From an uncultured Phocaeicola sp. (lineage in GTDB: Bacteria > Bacteroidota > Bacteroidia > Bacteroidales > Bacteroidaceae), in assembly GCA_944320855.1 (NCBI GenBank), contig CALUJF010000012.1:1-64000 (forward strand): a stretch of DNA of 64,000 bases, written 5' to 3'. Shown in pieces: positions 51,664 through 60,192 of the stretch. Positions within the stretch are counted from its first letter, which is position 1, and the number at the start of each line of letters is the position of its first letter. The position numbers were made by a program, and so were the translations under genes. The notes beneath the pieces are model-generated. The model saw only the letters and a list, made by a program, of their open reading frames with translations. It made no database searches and was not told the origin of the DNA.

Positions 51664-51711
51664 CGGGAAACGATTATCCGGAAATGGAGAAATCGTTTCC
51701 CGTCTTTTTTT
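51664..51711 (+). terminator. Rho-independent terminator after the M16 peptidase gene
   Basis: CGGGAAACGATT (51664-51675) and AATCGTTTCCCG (51691-51702) form a perfect 12-base stem, followed by T-rich sequence from 51703. Confidence 0.92.
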
Positions 51712-51787
51712 ATTTACCGGATTCGGAATAATGTTAAATAGTAACTAAATTGTGCAAACAGGAAACTTGTAGTAATAAACTATTAAT

Positions 51788-51795
51788 TACATTTG
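51788..51795 (+). promoter_or_regulatory. Promoter -7 element for the NlpC/P60 gene
   Basis: TACATTTG fits TAnnTTTG, 25 bases before ATG 51821. CTTG at 51766-51769 may be the upstream element. Confidence 0.62.
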
Positions 51796-51820
51796 TGGTA
51801 CAACGATAAACCATAGGCAG

Positions 51821-52348
51821 ATGAAGATTGAATTGTTTCACAGAATAACCCTATATGCAGTGATACTCACAGCCATGCTTTCTTTCTCCTCGTGCGGCAC
51901 AAGAAGACTCAACTATGATTTCAGAGATCTTGCAGCAGCCGCAATAAGACTGGACATGGACATCGACATGAAAGACAATCACAGGCTCTACCTTGAAGCA
52001 GCCGACTGGATTGGCACTCCGTACAAATACGGAGGTACGACAAAGAAAGGTGTGGACTGTTCGGGGCTGACAATGTCGATATATAGGACTGTGTACAGAA
52101 AGAAACTCTGCCGCAACTCGGAAGAACAGAGGGACAAGGACTGCCAGAGGGTTCTGAAAAGAAATCTGAAGGAAGGCGACCTGGTGTTTTTCCACAACGG
52201 CAAGAAAAAAAGAAGGGCATCGCATGTGGGAATATATCTGAAGGACGGCAGATTCATACATGCTTCTACAAGTGTGGGAGTAGTGGTGAGCAGCCTTAAC
52301 GAAAGGTATTACAGCAGTCATTGGCTGCAGGGTGGTAGAGTAAAATGA
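51821..52348 (+). CDS. NlpC/P60 (C40) peptidoglycan peptidase lipoprotein
   Basis: The 175-aa protein has a lipoprotein signal ending 'MLSFSSC' with the modified cysteine at residue 25. The NlpC/P60 domain follows: 'WIGTPYKYGGTTKKGVDCSG' with nucleophile C80, 'RASHVGIYLKDGRFIHAST' with catalytic H135 and a third polar residue at H147. It should cleave stem-peptide bonds in peptidoglycan, anchored to the outer membrane. It is compact, with no SH3 or LysM domain. The next gene starts 15 bases after its stop. Confidence 0.9.
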   Translation: MKIELFHRITLYAVILTAMLSFSSCGTRRLNYDFRDLAAAAIRLDMDIDMKDNHRLYLEAADWIGTPYKYGGTTKKGVDCSGLTMSIYRTVYRKKLCRNSEEQRDKDCQRVLKRNLKEGDLVFFHNGKKKRRASHVGIYLKDGRFIHASTSVGVVVSSLNERYYSSHWLQGGRVK

Positions 52349-52363
52349 CAATAGACGTAAGAG

Positions 52364-53449
52364 ATGGAGAGTGATTCTATAATTAACAGGACTCTGATGA
52401 TTGCCGGGATGGTGGTGATGACAAACAGTGCATGGGCACAACATCTGAATACGGACTTTAAGGATGATTTCAGAAAGAAAAACAATAATGACAGCGAGCT
52501 GCAACTGAACGAGGATGCGATAAAGCTGATAAAATTTGATTTCATGCCGGAAATGTCGGACGAGATAAACAAGCCCATTGAAGCCCCATTGGAAAAATCG
52601 TGGATGAAGTTCAAGAGCGACCTAACAGTACCGAAAAGTCTGACGGACACGACCAAAGTAAGGAAACCGAAAGGATACATCAGAATGCTCCCCTACTCTA
52701 TATGGACTAAATTCGGAGAAGATCCGGTATACGACGTGATGGTGTTCGGAAATAAGAAAAAATATAATATCTCGTGGACCATAAATCCTTTTGACAAAGA
52801 TAGTGAGAACTACGGAAAGAGTATAGCACCATCGGCAGGCGTGATAAGCGACGGAATGAGGATAAGAGGAGCAGGAATAGCCATAGGAGGACTTGACATA
52901 ATGGGATTCTTCTATTATAACCTCACTCCGAAGGGAAGAATGCTGCAACATAACATGAAGCATGCCAACGCATGGAAAATATACGAGAAATATCAGCCAA
53001 CGCTGGCGGACAGCCTGAAATTTCCGACTTTCTATGATGGAGTGACAACACCGATATTTGATTATGGAAAGAACGGTAGCGGAATTGCATTGACGGGATA
53101 TTTCCCGGTAATGACGGATTCGATGAAAGCGGAAGCAAACAGGATTATTTCCGAGAAAAAAGACTCTCTAAGAACAATATATCTGGATAATGCGAATAAA
53201 GAGGCTGACAAAGAGAGAAATCCGGACAGGGTGAAAAGGAACTTCAAATGGGACGTTAGAAAAGCCAGACAGGCAAAAAAGGAGAAAGACAAGGAGGATG
53301 AACTGAAGGCAAAAGAGGAGAAGATGATTGAAGAATTGCCGGGAAGTATGGACAGCATCTACATATATATGAGAAGAAAAGAGGCACGCGAGGCCGAGAA
53401 AAGAGCTGAACAGGAAAAGATGAGAAAATTACGGTTCGGAATCGAATAA
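52364..53449 (+). CDS. Secreted Bacteroidales protein of unknown function (possibly DUF4858)
   Basis: The 361-aa protein has a signal peptide (to about residue 26, 'MVVMTNSAWAQ'). The middle contains a conserved-looking region 'LPYSIWTKFGEDPVYDVMVF' and 'RIRGAGIAIGGLDIMGFFYY'. The C-terminal third is highly charged and helical, with Lys, Glu and Arg runs ('KARQAKKEKDKEDELKAKEE'), probably a coiled coil. I recall similar proteins filed under DUF4858 in Bacteroides, but am not certain. It follows the NlpC/P60 gene closely and is ended by a strong bidirectional hairpin. No enzymatic motif was seen. Confidence 0.55.
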   Translation: MESDSIINRTLMIAGMVVMTNSAWAQHLNTDFKDDFRKKNNNDSELQLNEDAIKLIKFDFMPEMSDEINKPIEAPLEKSWMKFKSDLTVPKSLTDTTKVRKPKGYIRMLPYSIWTKFGEDPVYDVMVFGNKKKYNISWTINPFDKDSENYGKSIAPSAGVISDGMRIRGAGIAIGGLDIMGFFYYNLTPKGRMLQHNMKHANAWKIYEKYQPTLADSLKFPTFYDGVTTPIFDYGKNGSGIALTGYFPVMTDSMKAEANRIISEKKDSLRTIYLDNANKEADKERNPDRVKRNFKWDVRKARQAKKEKDKEDELKAKEEKMIEELPGSMDSIYIYMRRKEAREAEKRAEQEKMRKLRFGIE

Positions 53450-53461
53450 AATCGAACAAAA

Positions 53462-53505
53462 TTAAAACGACGAAGCATTTGGAACAGAACGCTTCGTCGT
53501 TTTAA
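53462..53505. terminator. Bidirectional terminator between convergent genes
   Basis: TTAAAACGACGAAGC (53462-53476) and GCTTCGTCGTTTTAA (53491-53505) form a perfect 15-base inverted repeat with A and T flanks. It serves both the plus-strand gene ending at 53449 and the minus-strand DUF486 gene ending at 53523. Confidence 0.93.
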
Positions 53506-53522
53506 CTTTAATGAAAGCACGT

Positions 53523-53894
53523 TTATTTCTTGAATATGAAATACACTGCAAGAATAAGGCAGCAGAATGCAGCAAGGTGATTCCATTTAAGCTCCATCTT
53601 GAAAGCTATTACGGAGAAAACGGTAAACACCACCAGAGTGATAACTTCCTGAATAACCTTTAGCTGCATAATGTCGAAAGGTCCCCCACTCTCACGGAAG
53701 CCGAGGCGGTTGGCCGGAACCTGCAGACAGTACTCGAAAAATGCTATGGCCCAGCTGAAGGCTATCACTCCTATCAGAGGCAATGATTCAAACCAGCTGT
53801 ATTCGCGCATCTTCAGATGCCCATACCATGCGAATGTCATGAAAATGTTTGATAAAATCAGCAGTAATACTGAGAAAATTCCATGTGATAACAT
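53523..53894 (-). CDS. DUF486/DMT family membrane protein
   Basis: The 123-aa protein has four membrane helices ('FSVLLLILSNIFMTFAWYGH', 'LIGVIAFSWAIAFFEYCLQV', 'VITLVVFTVFSVIAF', 'LAAFCCLILAVYFIF') and the family segment 'PANRLGFRESGGPFDIMQLK' near residues 58-78, characteristic of DUF486. The group is related to small drug/metabolite transporters, but substrate is unknown. It is a single-gene unit. The 104-base gap upstream has GTTAGTTG/TTAGTTTT-like repeats similar to 35040-35075 and ends in AT-rich sequence at the stop codon of the thiolase gene. Confidence 0.82.
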   Translation of the reverse strand: MLSHGIFSVLLLILSNIFMTFAWYGHLKMREYSWFESLPLIGVIAFSWAIAFFEYCLQVPANRLGFRESGGPFDIMQLKVIQEVITLVVFTVFSVIAFKMELKWNHLAAFCCLILAVYFIFKK

Positions 53895-53998
53895 ATTGTT
53901 TATTAGTTTTTTAGTTTGTCAGTTTATAAGTTGTCAGTTATTGGTTGTTAGTTGCGTCCGCATGGCTCTAGCAACTAAAAACAAACAACAGGTAACTC

Positions 53999-54748
53999 TT
54001 AATTATTAATTATCTTCGGCAGCATATCCTCCTGTATATTGTTCATACTGTTCCACAGGCTGTATCTTGCCTCAGGATTCATCTCTTCCAGGCGACGCAG
54101 CACCTCTTTCATATCCGAGCGATGTGAATCCTTCTCATACGGACAGTTCTTTATCTGCTTGCGATATCCGCGTATGCGTGCCATCTCTATCAGGTCGGAT
54201 TCATGAAGCAGACACATGGGACGGATAATTGTCATGTCGAACTTACGCATCACCAATAATGGAGGCATGGTGCCGACGGCTCCCTGGAACGTCATGTTCA
54301 TCAGCAGAGTTTCAAGAATATCATCCATGTGATGTCCTAAGGCTATCTTGTTGCATCCGTGTTCCTTTGCTACAGTAAACAATGCTTTACGGCGGTTCCA
54401 TGAACAGAGGAAACACGGCGACTTGCGTGTATCCGTCGTAGGGTCGAAAGATGTGGTGTAAGTATAAAACGGTACTCCAAGCGATTCTGCAAACTTTGAG
54501 AGATATTCTGTGTCGGACTTGTATTCAATGTTGGACATCTCAACATGAACTGCAATGACAGAAAAACGCGGCTTGTAGATACGAGAGCGGAGAGCAAGGA
54601 GTTCAAGAAGAGCCATAGAGTCCTTTCCTCCGGACAGGCCTACAAGTATCTTGTCGCCATCGCTGATGAGTCCGTAATCGACTATCCCCTTAAGGAAACG
54701 TTTGTTGATACGATATATAATTTTGTCTTCTTCTGTCTGTTTAGCCAT
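53999..54748 (-). CDS. ttcA: TtcA-like tRNA sulfurtransferase (PP-loop ATPase)
   Basis: The 249-aa protein has the PP-loop 'VGLSGGKDSMALL' (SGGKDS at 39-44) that adenylates a tRNA base, and the iron-sulfur cysteines C112-F-L-C115 in 'SPCFLCSWNRRKALF', followed by 'IALGHHMDDILETLLMN'. This matches TtcA, which makes 2-thiocytidine at position 32 of tRNAs. It is slightly shorter than the E. coli enzyme. ATG 54748 is used; an upstream frame to 54781 would read through the promoter. Its last residues, I-I-N-N, come from an AT-rich repeat at the stop codon. Confidence 0.88.
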   Translation of the reverse strand: MAKQTEEDKIIYRINKRFLKGIVDYGLISDGDKILVGLSGGKDSMALLELLALRSRIYKPRFSVIAVHVEMSNIEYKSDTEYLSKFAESLGVPFYTYTTSFDPTTDTRKSPCFLCSWNRRKALFTVAKEHGCNKIALGHHMDDILETLLMNMTFQGAVGTMPPLLVMRKFDMTIIRPMCLLHESDLIEMARIRGYRKQIKNCPYEKDSHRSDMKEVLRRLEEMNPEARYSLWNSMNNIQEDMLPKIINN

Positions 54749-54770
54749 AATATCTTTTAAAATGCGAGTG

Positions 54771-54778
54771 CAAAAGTA
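54771..54778 (-). promoter_or_regulatory. Minus-strand promoter -7 element for ttcA
   Basis: Read on the minus strand the sequence is TACTTTTG followed by CAC, fitting TAnnTTTG. It is 22 bases upstream of the ttcA ATG and supports the shorter start. Confidence 0.7.
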
Positions 54779-54850
54779 CAAGAAAAGAATGATTTACGGA
54801 AGAAAATAAAAAATTGAATAAGCAAAAAAGGATATTTCTGAAGTTTTTTG

Positions 54851-54858
54851 TATTTTTG
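54851..54858 (+). promoter_or_regulatory. Promoter -7 element for the TPR/PD40 gene
   Basis: TATTTTTG fits TAnnTTTG, 50 bases upstream of ATG 54908, in the divergent gap shared with ttcA. Confidence 0.58.
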
Positions 54859-54907
54859 ATAACTAAAACGATTTTATATTAAGGCTGAATAATACAAAAC
54901 TTAGAAT

Positions 54908-56332
54908 ATGACAAGACTAAAAATAAAAATAGCTGCAATAGCTCTGTCGATGATTGCTTCAGGAGCTATGGCACAAACACTGAGCCAGGCACAAAGATGG
55001 TTCACACAGGGAGAATTCGAAAAAGCAAAACCTGTGTTCAAGAAACTGGTGAAACAATCACCGTCGAACGCCAGCTACAATTTCTGGTACGGCGCATGCT
55101 GCTACGAAACGGGCGAGATGATGGAAGGTCTGCCCTATCTGGAGAAAAGTGCAGCCAGAAAGGTGATAAACGCTTATCTCTATGTGAGCAAGGCTTATTA
55201 CGATATGTACAGGTATGACGACGCTATAAAGAATCTGGAACAGCACATCTACTGGCTGGAACAGAAAAAAAGAGATACCACGGAAGCTGAAGAACTTATG
55301 ACCAAATACAGAAAGGGAGAACGTCTGATAAGGAGCGTGGAGAATATAGCCGTACTGGACAGTTTCGTAGTAGACAAGAAGTCTTTCCTCGAAGCATACA
55401 AATTGGGGACTCAGGCAGGAACATTGGCTGTTTCGGGCGACAACACAAATGATGATGATATCTGCATGGAATTCGTGAACGAAATGGGCGACAAAAAGCT
55501 ATTGTCGGCAAAAGATGAAAATGGCAACAAGAAGCTATATTCAAGCGTAAAACTTATTGACAGCTGGAGCAAGCCGCAAAGATTGAGAGGTATCAATGAC
55601 GACATGACGGAACTGAACTTCCCCTTCCTTGACTCGGACGGAATTACCCTCTATTTCGCAGCCAAAGGTGAAGACAGCTTGGGAGGATATGACATATATG
55701 TAACAAGAGCCGACTCGGACGAAAACTCATATTTCAAACCGGACAATATGGGATATCCGTTCAACTCGGAATTCAATGACTATATGTTTGCGATAGATGA
55801 CTACAACAATCTGGGATGGTTTGCATCGGACAGATATCAGCCTGAAGGCAAGGTGTGTGTATATGTGTTCATTCCTAACGATTCGAAAATCATATACAAC
55901 TATGATGCCATGGAACCGGAGAAAATGATATCATTGGCCAAACTTGACAATATAGCTCTGACGCAATCCGACAGGAATGAGGTGATAAAGGCAAGACAAA
56001 GACTTGCAAAGGTGACATATTCCAATCCGGGAGAGAAATCTAAAAAGGCGGATTTCACTTTTATAGTGAACGACAACAGGGTATATACATCGCTGAAAGA
56101 TTTCAGGAAAGCTGAAGCCAGGAAGCTGTTCCAGGAAATGAGGGAAAAACAAAAGGACCTTGATGTGCTGGAAAAAGAACTGGAGAACCTGAGGGAGAAA
56201 TATTCGAAAGCCAACAATGGCGTACGCAAATCTATGTCGCCGGGTATTCTGGATAAAGAAAAGAGAGTGGATGAACTGAGAACGGAAATCGGAAAGACAG
56301 AAAAGGAAATAAGAAACATAGAATTAAGATAA
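54908..56332 (+). CDS. Secreted TPR and PD40 (WD40-like) protein
   Basis: The 474-aa protein has a signal peptide (1-22, ending A-M-A-Q). TPR-like helices follow at about 27-130 ('AQRWFTQGEFEKAKPVFKKL', 'YLYVSKAYYDMYRYDDAIKN'). The middle has PD40-type beta-propeller blades ('NFPFLDSDGITLYFAAKGED' and 'LGGYDIYVTRADSD', 'NNLGWFASDRYQPEGKVCVY'). The C-terminus (about 400-474) is a charged coiled coil ('QEMREKQKDLDVLEKELENL'). The TPR-PD40 order recalls PorE-type proteins of the type IX secretion system, but the OmpA domain of PorE is absent, so I do not assign it. It is followed directly by the phosphorylase gene. Confidence 0.72.
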   Translation: MTRLKIKIAAIALSMIASGAMAQTLSQAQRWFTQGEFEKAKPVFKKLVKQSPSNASYNFWYGACCYETGEMMEGLPYLEKSAARKVINAYLYVSKAYYDMYRYDDAIKNLEQHIYWLEQKKRDTTEAEELMTKYRKGERLIRSVENIAVLDSFVVDKKSFLEAYKLGTQAGTLAVSGDNTNDDDICMEFVNEMGDKKLLSAKDENGNKKLYSSVKLIDSWSKPQRLRGINDDMTELNFPFLDSDGITLYFAAKGEDSLGGYDIYVTRADSDENSYFKPDNMGYPFNSEFNDYMFAIDDYNNLGWFASDRYQPEGKVCVYVFIPNDSKIIYNYDAMEPEKMISLAKLDNIALTQSDRNEVIKARQRLAKVTYSNPGEKSKKADFTFIVNDNRVYTSLKDFRKAEARKLFQEMREKQKDLDVLEKELENLREKYSKANNGVRKSMSPGILDKEKRVDELRTEIGKTEKEIRNIELR

Positions 56333-57217
56333 ATGCCTATGAAAGAATATTTTGCCCCTTCGGAACTGATAATAAACGAGGACGGTTCTGTGTTTCATCT
56401 GCATCTGAAACCGGAACAGCTGGCCGACAAGGTGATATTGGTGGGCGACCCGGGAAGAGTTGCCTTAGTGGCATCGCATTTCGACACGAAAGAATGCGAA
56501 GTGGAAAGCCGTGAGTTTAAGACCATCACCGGTTCGTACAAAGGAAAACGCATAACGGTAACATCTACAGGAATAGGATGCGACAATATCGACATCGTGA
56601 TGAACGAACTGGATGCCTTGGCCAATATAGATTTCGGCACAAGATATGAAAAGGAGAATCTGAAATCGCTTGAGATAGTAAGAATAGGAACATGCGGAGG
56701 ACTGCAACCATATACACCGGTCGGAACATTTATCTGTTCGGAAATCTCTGTAGGATTCGACGGACTGCTGAACTTCTACGAAGGACGAAACGCTGTGTGC
56801 GACCTGCCATTGGAACGTGCGTTGCTTAATCACCTCGGATGGACAGGAAATATGTGTGCTCCTGCTCCATACGCCATACATGCAGACAGCGAGATGGTGG
56901 AGCGCATAGCCGCAAAAGATATGGTAAGAGGAATAACCGTGGCATGCGGAGGATTTTTCGGTCCTCAGGGAAGAAAGCTCAGAATACCTCTGGCCGACCC
57001 GCATCAGAATGAGAAAATAGAGAGTTTCGAATATCAGGGACGGAGAATTACGAACTTCGAGATGGAAAGCTCTGCACTGGCCGGTCTGGCAAGGCTGCAA
57101 GGACATAAGGCTACGACAGTGTGCTTGGTGATAGCAAACCGTGTAGCCAAGGAAGCAAACACCGGATATAAAAACCAGATAGACGATTTGATAAAATCAG
57201 TATTGGAAAGAATTTAA
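56333..57217 (+). CDS. Uridine phosphorylase-like nucleoside phosphorylase
   Basis: The 294-aa protein belongs to the NP-I phosphorylase family. 'DKVILVGDPGRVALVASHFD' holds the phosphate-binding G-D-P-x-R, 'TGIGCDNIDIVMNEL' and 'EIVRIGTCGGLQPYTPVGTF' are typical of uridine phosphorylase, and 'RRITNFEMESSALAGLARLQ' holds the ribose-binding Glu-Met-Glu. It would split nucleosides with phosphate to base and sugar-1-phosphate. Purine or pyrimidine preference is not certain. The start is ATG 56333 right after the previous stop, or ATG 56339 two codons later. It ends two bases before the next gene. Confidence 0.86.
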   Translation: MPMKEYFAPSELIINEDGSVFHLHLKPEQLADKVILVGDPGRVALVASHFDTKECEVESREFKTITGSYKGKRITVTSTGIGCDNIDIVMNELDALANIDFGTRYEKENLKSLEIVRIGTCGGLQPYTPVGTFICSEISVGFDGLLNFYEGRNAVCDLPLERALLNHLGWTGNMCAPAPYAIHADSEMVERIAAKDMVRGITVACGGFFGPQGRKLRIPLADPHQNEKIESFEYQGRRITNFEMESSALAGLARLQGHKATTVCLVIANRVAKEANTGYKNQIDDLIKSVLERI

Positions 57218-57219
57218 AG

Positions 57220-57705
57220 ATGGAAGCAAGTTTCAGACAGGAAAATATCAGCGACAAGGCTGAAAAATATTTACATTTCATTGAGCAGTACGGACCACTG
57301 ATAGAGGGCGAGAAGAATATCATCAGCGTATTGGCCAATACTACAGCAGCACTGAACGAGGCTTTCGGATTCTTCTGGACAGGATTCTATCTGGTCGAGA
57401 ACGGTGAGTTGCAATTAGGACCGTTTCAGGGCAGTGTGGCGTGTTATCGAATCAAAAAAGGCAGAGGGGTATGCGGTACAGCCTGGGCAGAAGCCCGTAC
57501 GCAGGTAGTGGCAGACGTCGATGCCTTTCCGGGACACATAGCATGCAGCTCGCTGTCACGCTCGGAAATTGTAGTACCGATGATAAGTGGCGGAGAAGTC
57601 GTGGGAGTGCTTGACATAGACAGCGACAAGCTTAACACCTTCGATGAAACAGACCGCATATATCTGGAGAAGATAGTAGAAATGATAGTAAAAAATCTAT
57701 ACTGA
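57220..57705 (+). CDS. msrC: Free methionine-(R)-sulfoxide reductase (GAF domain)
   Basis: The 161-aa protein is a single GAF domain with the three cysteines of the fRMsr family: C75 and C85 in 'SVACYRIKKGRGVCGTAWAE', and C109 in 'GHIACSSLSRSEIVVPM'. The surrounding residues match the active site. It reduces free methionine-(R)-sulfoxide using thioredoxin, so trxB in this window could supply electrons. It sits two bases after the phosphorylase gene and ten before mnmE. Confidence 0.9.
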   Translation: MEASFRQENISDKAEKYLHFIEQYGPLIEGEKNIISVLANTTAALNEAFGFFWTGFYLVENGELQLGPFQGSVACYRIKKGRGVCGTAWAEARTQVVADVDAFPGHIACSSLSRSEIVVPMISGGEVVGVLDIDSDKLNTFDETDRIYLEKIVEMIVKNLY

Positions 57706-57715
57706 TTAAGGACTG

Positions 57716-59164
57716 ATGAATATTTTATATACAGACGATACAATATGTGCCATAGCCACGGCACAAGGAGGCGCGATAGGAACAATAAGAGTTTCCGGCA
57801 AAGAAGCCATATCAATAACAGACAAAATATTTACACCGGTGAATGGTGCTCCCCTATCCGAGCGCAAGCCATATACACTGACATTCGGATATATCACCAA
57901 TGAGGGAGGCGAAATAGTGGACGAAGTATTGGTGAGCCTGTTCCGTGGACCACACTCCTACACTGGTGAGGATTCTACTGAAATATCATGTCACGGCTCA
58001 TCGTACATTCTGCAACAGGTGATGCAACTCCTGATAAAAAATGGTTGCCGTGCAGCAGGACCGGGAGAATTCACGCAGAGAGCATTCCTGAACGGCAAAA
58101 TGGACCTCAGCCAGGCAGAAGCTGTGGCGGACCTTATAGCATCCACATCGGCATCCACACACCGTATGGCCATGAACCAGATGCGCGGAGGATTCAGCCG
58201 TGAGCTGTCAGCTCTGAGAGAAAAGCTGTTGCACCTCACATCCCTTATGGAACTGGAACTCGATTTCAGCGACCACGAGGAATTGGAATTTGCCGACCGC
58301 TCTGAACTTTCTGAGATAGCATCGCAGGTGGAAACGGTAATAAAAGGACTTGTAAATTCATTCAGCGTAGGAAACGCAATAAAGAACGGTATCCCGGTAG
58401 CCATAATAGGCGAAACGAATGCAGGTAAGTCTACCCTACTCAATGCCCTCCTGAACGAGGAACGCGCCATAGTAAGCGACATACACGGCACAACCCGCGA
58501 CGTGATAGAGGACACAATGAACATCAACGGCATTCTTTTCAGATTTATAGATACAGCAGGCATCCGCGAAACGACAGACACAATAGAAAGCTTAGGCATA
58601 GAACGCAGTTTCCAGAAACTTGACCAGGCCTCAATAGTGCTGTGGGTGATAGACAGTACAGAAGCCAAGGTGCAGATTGACGCACTCAAGGACAAGGTAA
58701 TTCCACGCTGTGAAGGAAAGAAACTCATCCTTGTGATGAACAAATGCGATATAGCTAATGATGCTACCCGGTCTGAATGTCTGAAAGACTTGCCCGGTGC
58801 AACTATCATAAACCCTGTATCGACATTAGAAGGTTCCGGCATGAATTACGAAGTGATTTCCATTGCTGCAAAACAGCGCAAAGGAATAGCTGAATTACAG
58901 AAACTCCTTACCAAAGCCGCCGCCCTACCGGAAGTGACTCAAAACGATGTCGTAGTAAGCAACGTCCGTCACTACGAGGCTCTCTCCCACGCCCTTGAAG
59001 CTATCCATCGCGTTCAAGACGGCATGTCAATGGGCCTATCCGGTGACTTGGTAAGCCAGGATTTAAGGGAATGCCTCTTCCACTTAGCGGAAATCGTAGG
59101 TGGAGATATTACGAATGATGAGGTGCTGGGGAATATATTTAAGCACTTTTGCATCGGCAAGTAA
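57716..59164 (+). CDS. mnmE: tRNA uridine-5-carboxymethylaminomethyl modification GTPase MnmE
   Basis: The 482-aa protein has the N-terminal tetrahydrofolate-binding domain ('TICAIATAQGGAIGTIRVSG', 'SYTGEDSTEISCHGS', 'PGEFTQRAFLNGKMDLSQAE'), a helical domain, and an inserted G domain with G1 'GETNAGKSTLLN', G2/G3 'GTTRDVIED' and 'DTAGIRETTD', and G4 'NKCD'. It ends with the essential 'FCIGK' cysteine motif. With MnmG it modifies U34 of certain tRNAs. Length is slightly above average. The mobile element begins just downstream, after a terminator; the mnmE reading frame itself looks complete. Confidence 0.96.
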   Translation: MNILYTDDTICAIATAQGGAIGTIRVSGKEAISITDKIFTPVNGAPLSERKPYTLTFGYITNEGGEIVDEVLVSLFRGPHSYTGEDSTEISCHGSSYILQQVMQLLIKNGCRAAGPGEFTQRAFLNGKMDLSQAEAVADLIASTSASTHRMAMNQMRGGFSRELSALREKLLHLTSLMELELDFSDHEELEFADRSELSEIASQVETVIKGLVNSFSVGNAIKNGIPVAIIGETNAGKSTLLNALLNEERAIVSDIHGTTRDVIEDTMNINGILFRFIDTAGIRETTDTIESLGIERSFQKLDQASIVLWVIDSTEAKVQIDALKDKVIPRCEGKKLILVMNKCDIANDATRSECLKDLPGATIINPVSTLEGSGMNYEVISIAAKQRKGIAELQKLLTKAAALPEVTQNDVVVSNVRHYEALSHALEAIHRVQDGMSMGLSGDLVSQDLRECLFHLAEIVGGDITNDEVLGNIFKHFCIGK

Positions 59165-59196
59165 ATACTACTTAATAAAGTAATAAAATCCACTAT

Positions 59197-59236
59197 AAAG
59201 CCGTTATAATACACTATATTATAGCGGTTTTTATTT
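59197..59236 (+). terminator. Terminator after mnmE
   Basis: AAAGCCGTTATAAT (59197-59210) pairs with ATTATAGCGGTTTT (59218-59231), 14 positions with two wobbles, followed by T-rich sequence. It may mark the edge between the chromosome and the mobile element. Confidence 0.82.
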
Positions 59237-59424
59237 TTTTCTATTTTATCGTTACTTTGTTTTATTATCCGTTTATTTATCGTATATTTGTACCACTTAT
59301 GTACCATGCAGGAAAAACAATGGTTATTTGTACCACATTAAACAGTATTTTATCTCCTGAATGGACTAACATAGAATAATATAAAATCTCCATTTTAGAC
59401 TAATATAGACTTACTTAGACTAAG
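59237..59424 (+). promoter_or_regulatory. Repeat-rich control/attachment region at the left side of the mobile element
   Basis: TATATTTG (59283-59290) fits the -7 promoter consensus. It overlaps the first of two TTTGTACCAC direct repeats (59287-59296 and 59327-59336), with a partial TGTACCA between them at 59300-59306. Nearer the gene, four related GACTAA/GACTTA units lie at about 59364, 59398, 59407 and 59417. Such iterated sites just upstream of a recombinase operon are what one expects for regulator or integrase-arm binding. No tRNA gene is present. The exact attachment core cannot be fixed without the other end of the element. Confidence 0.5.
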
Positions 59425-60192
59425 ATGGGCTTAAATGGTAAAGACATGAGAGCAAAAGAACCGATAAAAAAGATATGTGAGTATTGCGGATGCGAGTTTG
59501 ATGCGTATTCACAAAACGCTCGTTATTGTTCCCACGACTGTAATAGGAAAGCATACCGGGAAATCAAGCGTAAAGAGGTGGTATTTCTTACCGCTTCGAT
59601 GGCTGAGCAAACCAAAAGAGAGCGAGCCAAATCGGATTTGTCGGAACGTGAGTACATCAGCATATCAGAGGCGGCAAGTTTGTTAGGCTGGTGCAAACAA
59701 ACTGTTTACAACTATTGTCACAAAGGTATCATTCCGGCAAAGCGTCTATCACAGCGCACGACATTGATACGCAAAAAGGATATAGAGGCATTATTTGACG
59801 TTATCGAGCCTTACGAAATCTTGACTACTGGAGTGCGTAAACCTATTGATGAGTGGTACACCATCGACGAGGTTACAGAGAAATACGGTTTGCTTCGGCA
59901 TCGGATAAGGAAGATTATCAATGCAGAGAGCATACCTACCAAGAAAGCAGGGACACGTACACTGATAGCAAAAAACAGAATAGATGCGTATTTCAAAAAA
60001 AGAGGCTTTGATACTACCCTATCCAATCTTGCGGACTGGATAACGACACCCGAAGTCATGGAAATTTATAACATGACGGAACACGGTGTAAGAGTATTTG
60101 TTTCCCGGTATGCCATTCCAAAGAAACGGCTTAAAGGAAAGCTCTATTACAGTAAGCAACATATCGACAAACTTAAAAATAAGGAATCATGA
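59425..60192 (+). CDS. Zinc-finger and multi-helix-turn-helix DNA-binding protein of a mobile element
   Basis: The 255-aa protein opens with a treble-clef-like zinc site, 'CEYCGCEFDAYSQNARYCSH' (C-x2-C...C-x3-C). Three MerR/excisionase-type helix-turn-helix modules follow: about residues 73-120 ('YISISEAASLLGWCKQTVYN'), 142-190 ('WYTIDEVTEKYGLLRHRIRK') and 208-250 ('WITTPEVMEIYNMTEHGVRV'). Each ends with a short basic segment for DNA contact. The last four bases overlap the integrase start (ATGA), so the two proteins are made together; it probably directs or regulates recombination. ATG 59425 or 59446 may start it. Repeats in the upstream region are candidate binding sites. Confidence 0.78.
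   Translation: MGLNGKDMRAKEPIKKICEYCGCEFDAYSQNARYCSHDCNRKAYREIKRKEVVFLTASMAEQTKRERAKSDLSEREYISISEAASLLGWCKQTVYNYCHKGIIPAKRLSQRTTLIRKKDIEALFDVIEPYEILTTGVRKPIDEWYTIDEVTEKYGLLRHRIRKIINAESIPTKKAGTRTLIAKNRIDAYFKKRGFDTTLSNLADWITTPEVMEIYNMTEHGVRVFVSRYAIPKKRLKGKLYYSKQHIDKLKNKES

Noticed and set aside
54908-56332. PorE of the type IX secretion system
   Set aside because: TPR and PD40 are present, but the C-terminal OmpA domain and lipoprotein cysteine expected for PorE are missing, and no other por genes are nearby.
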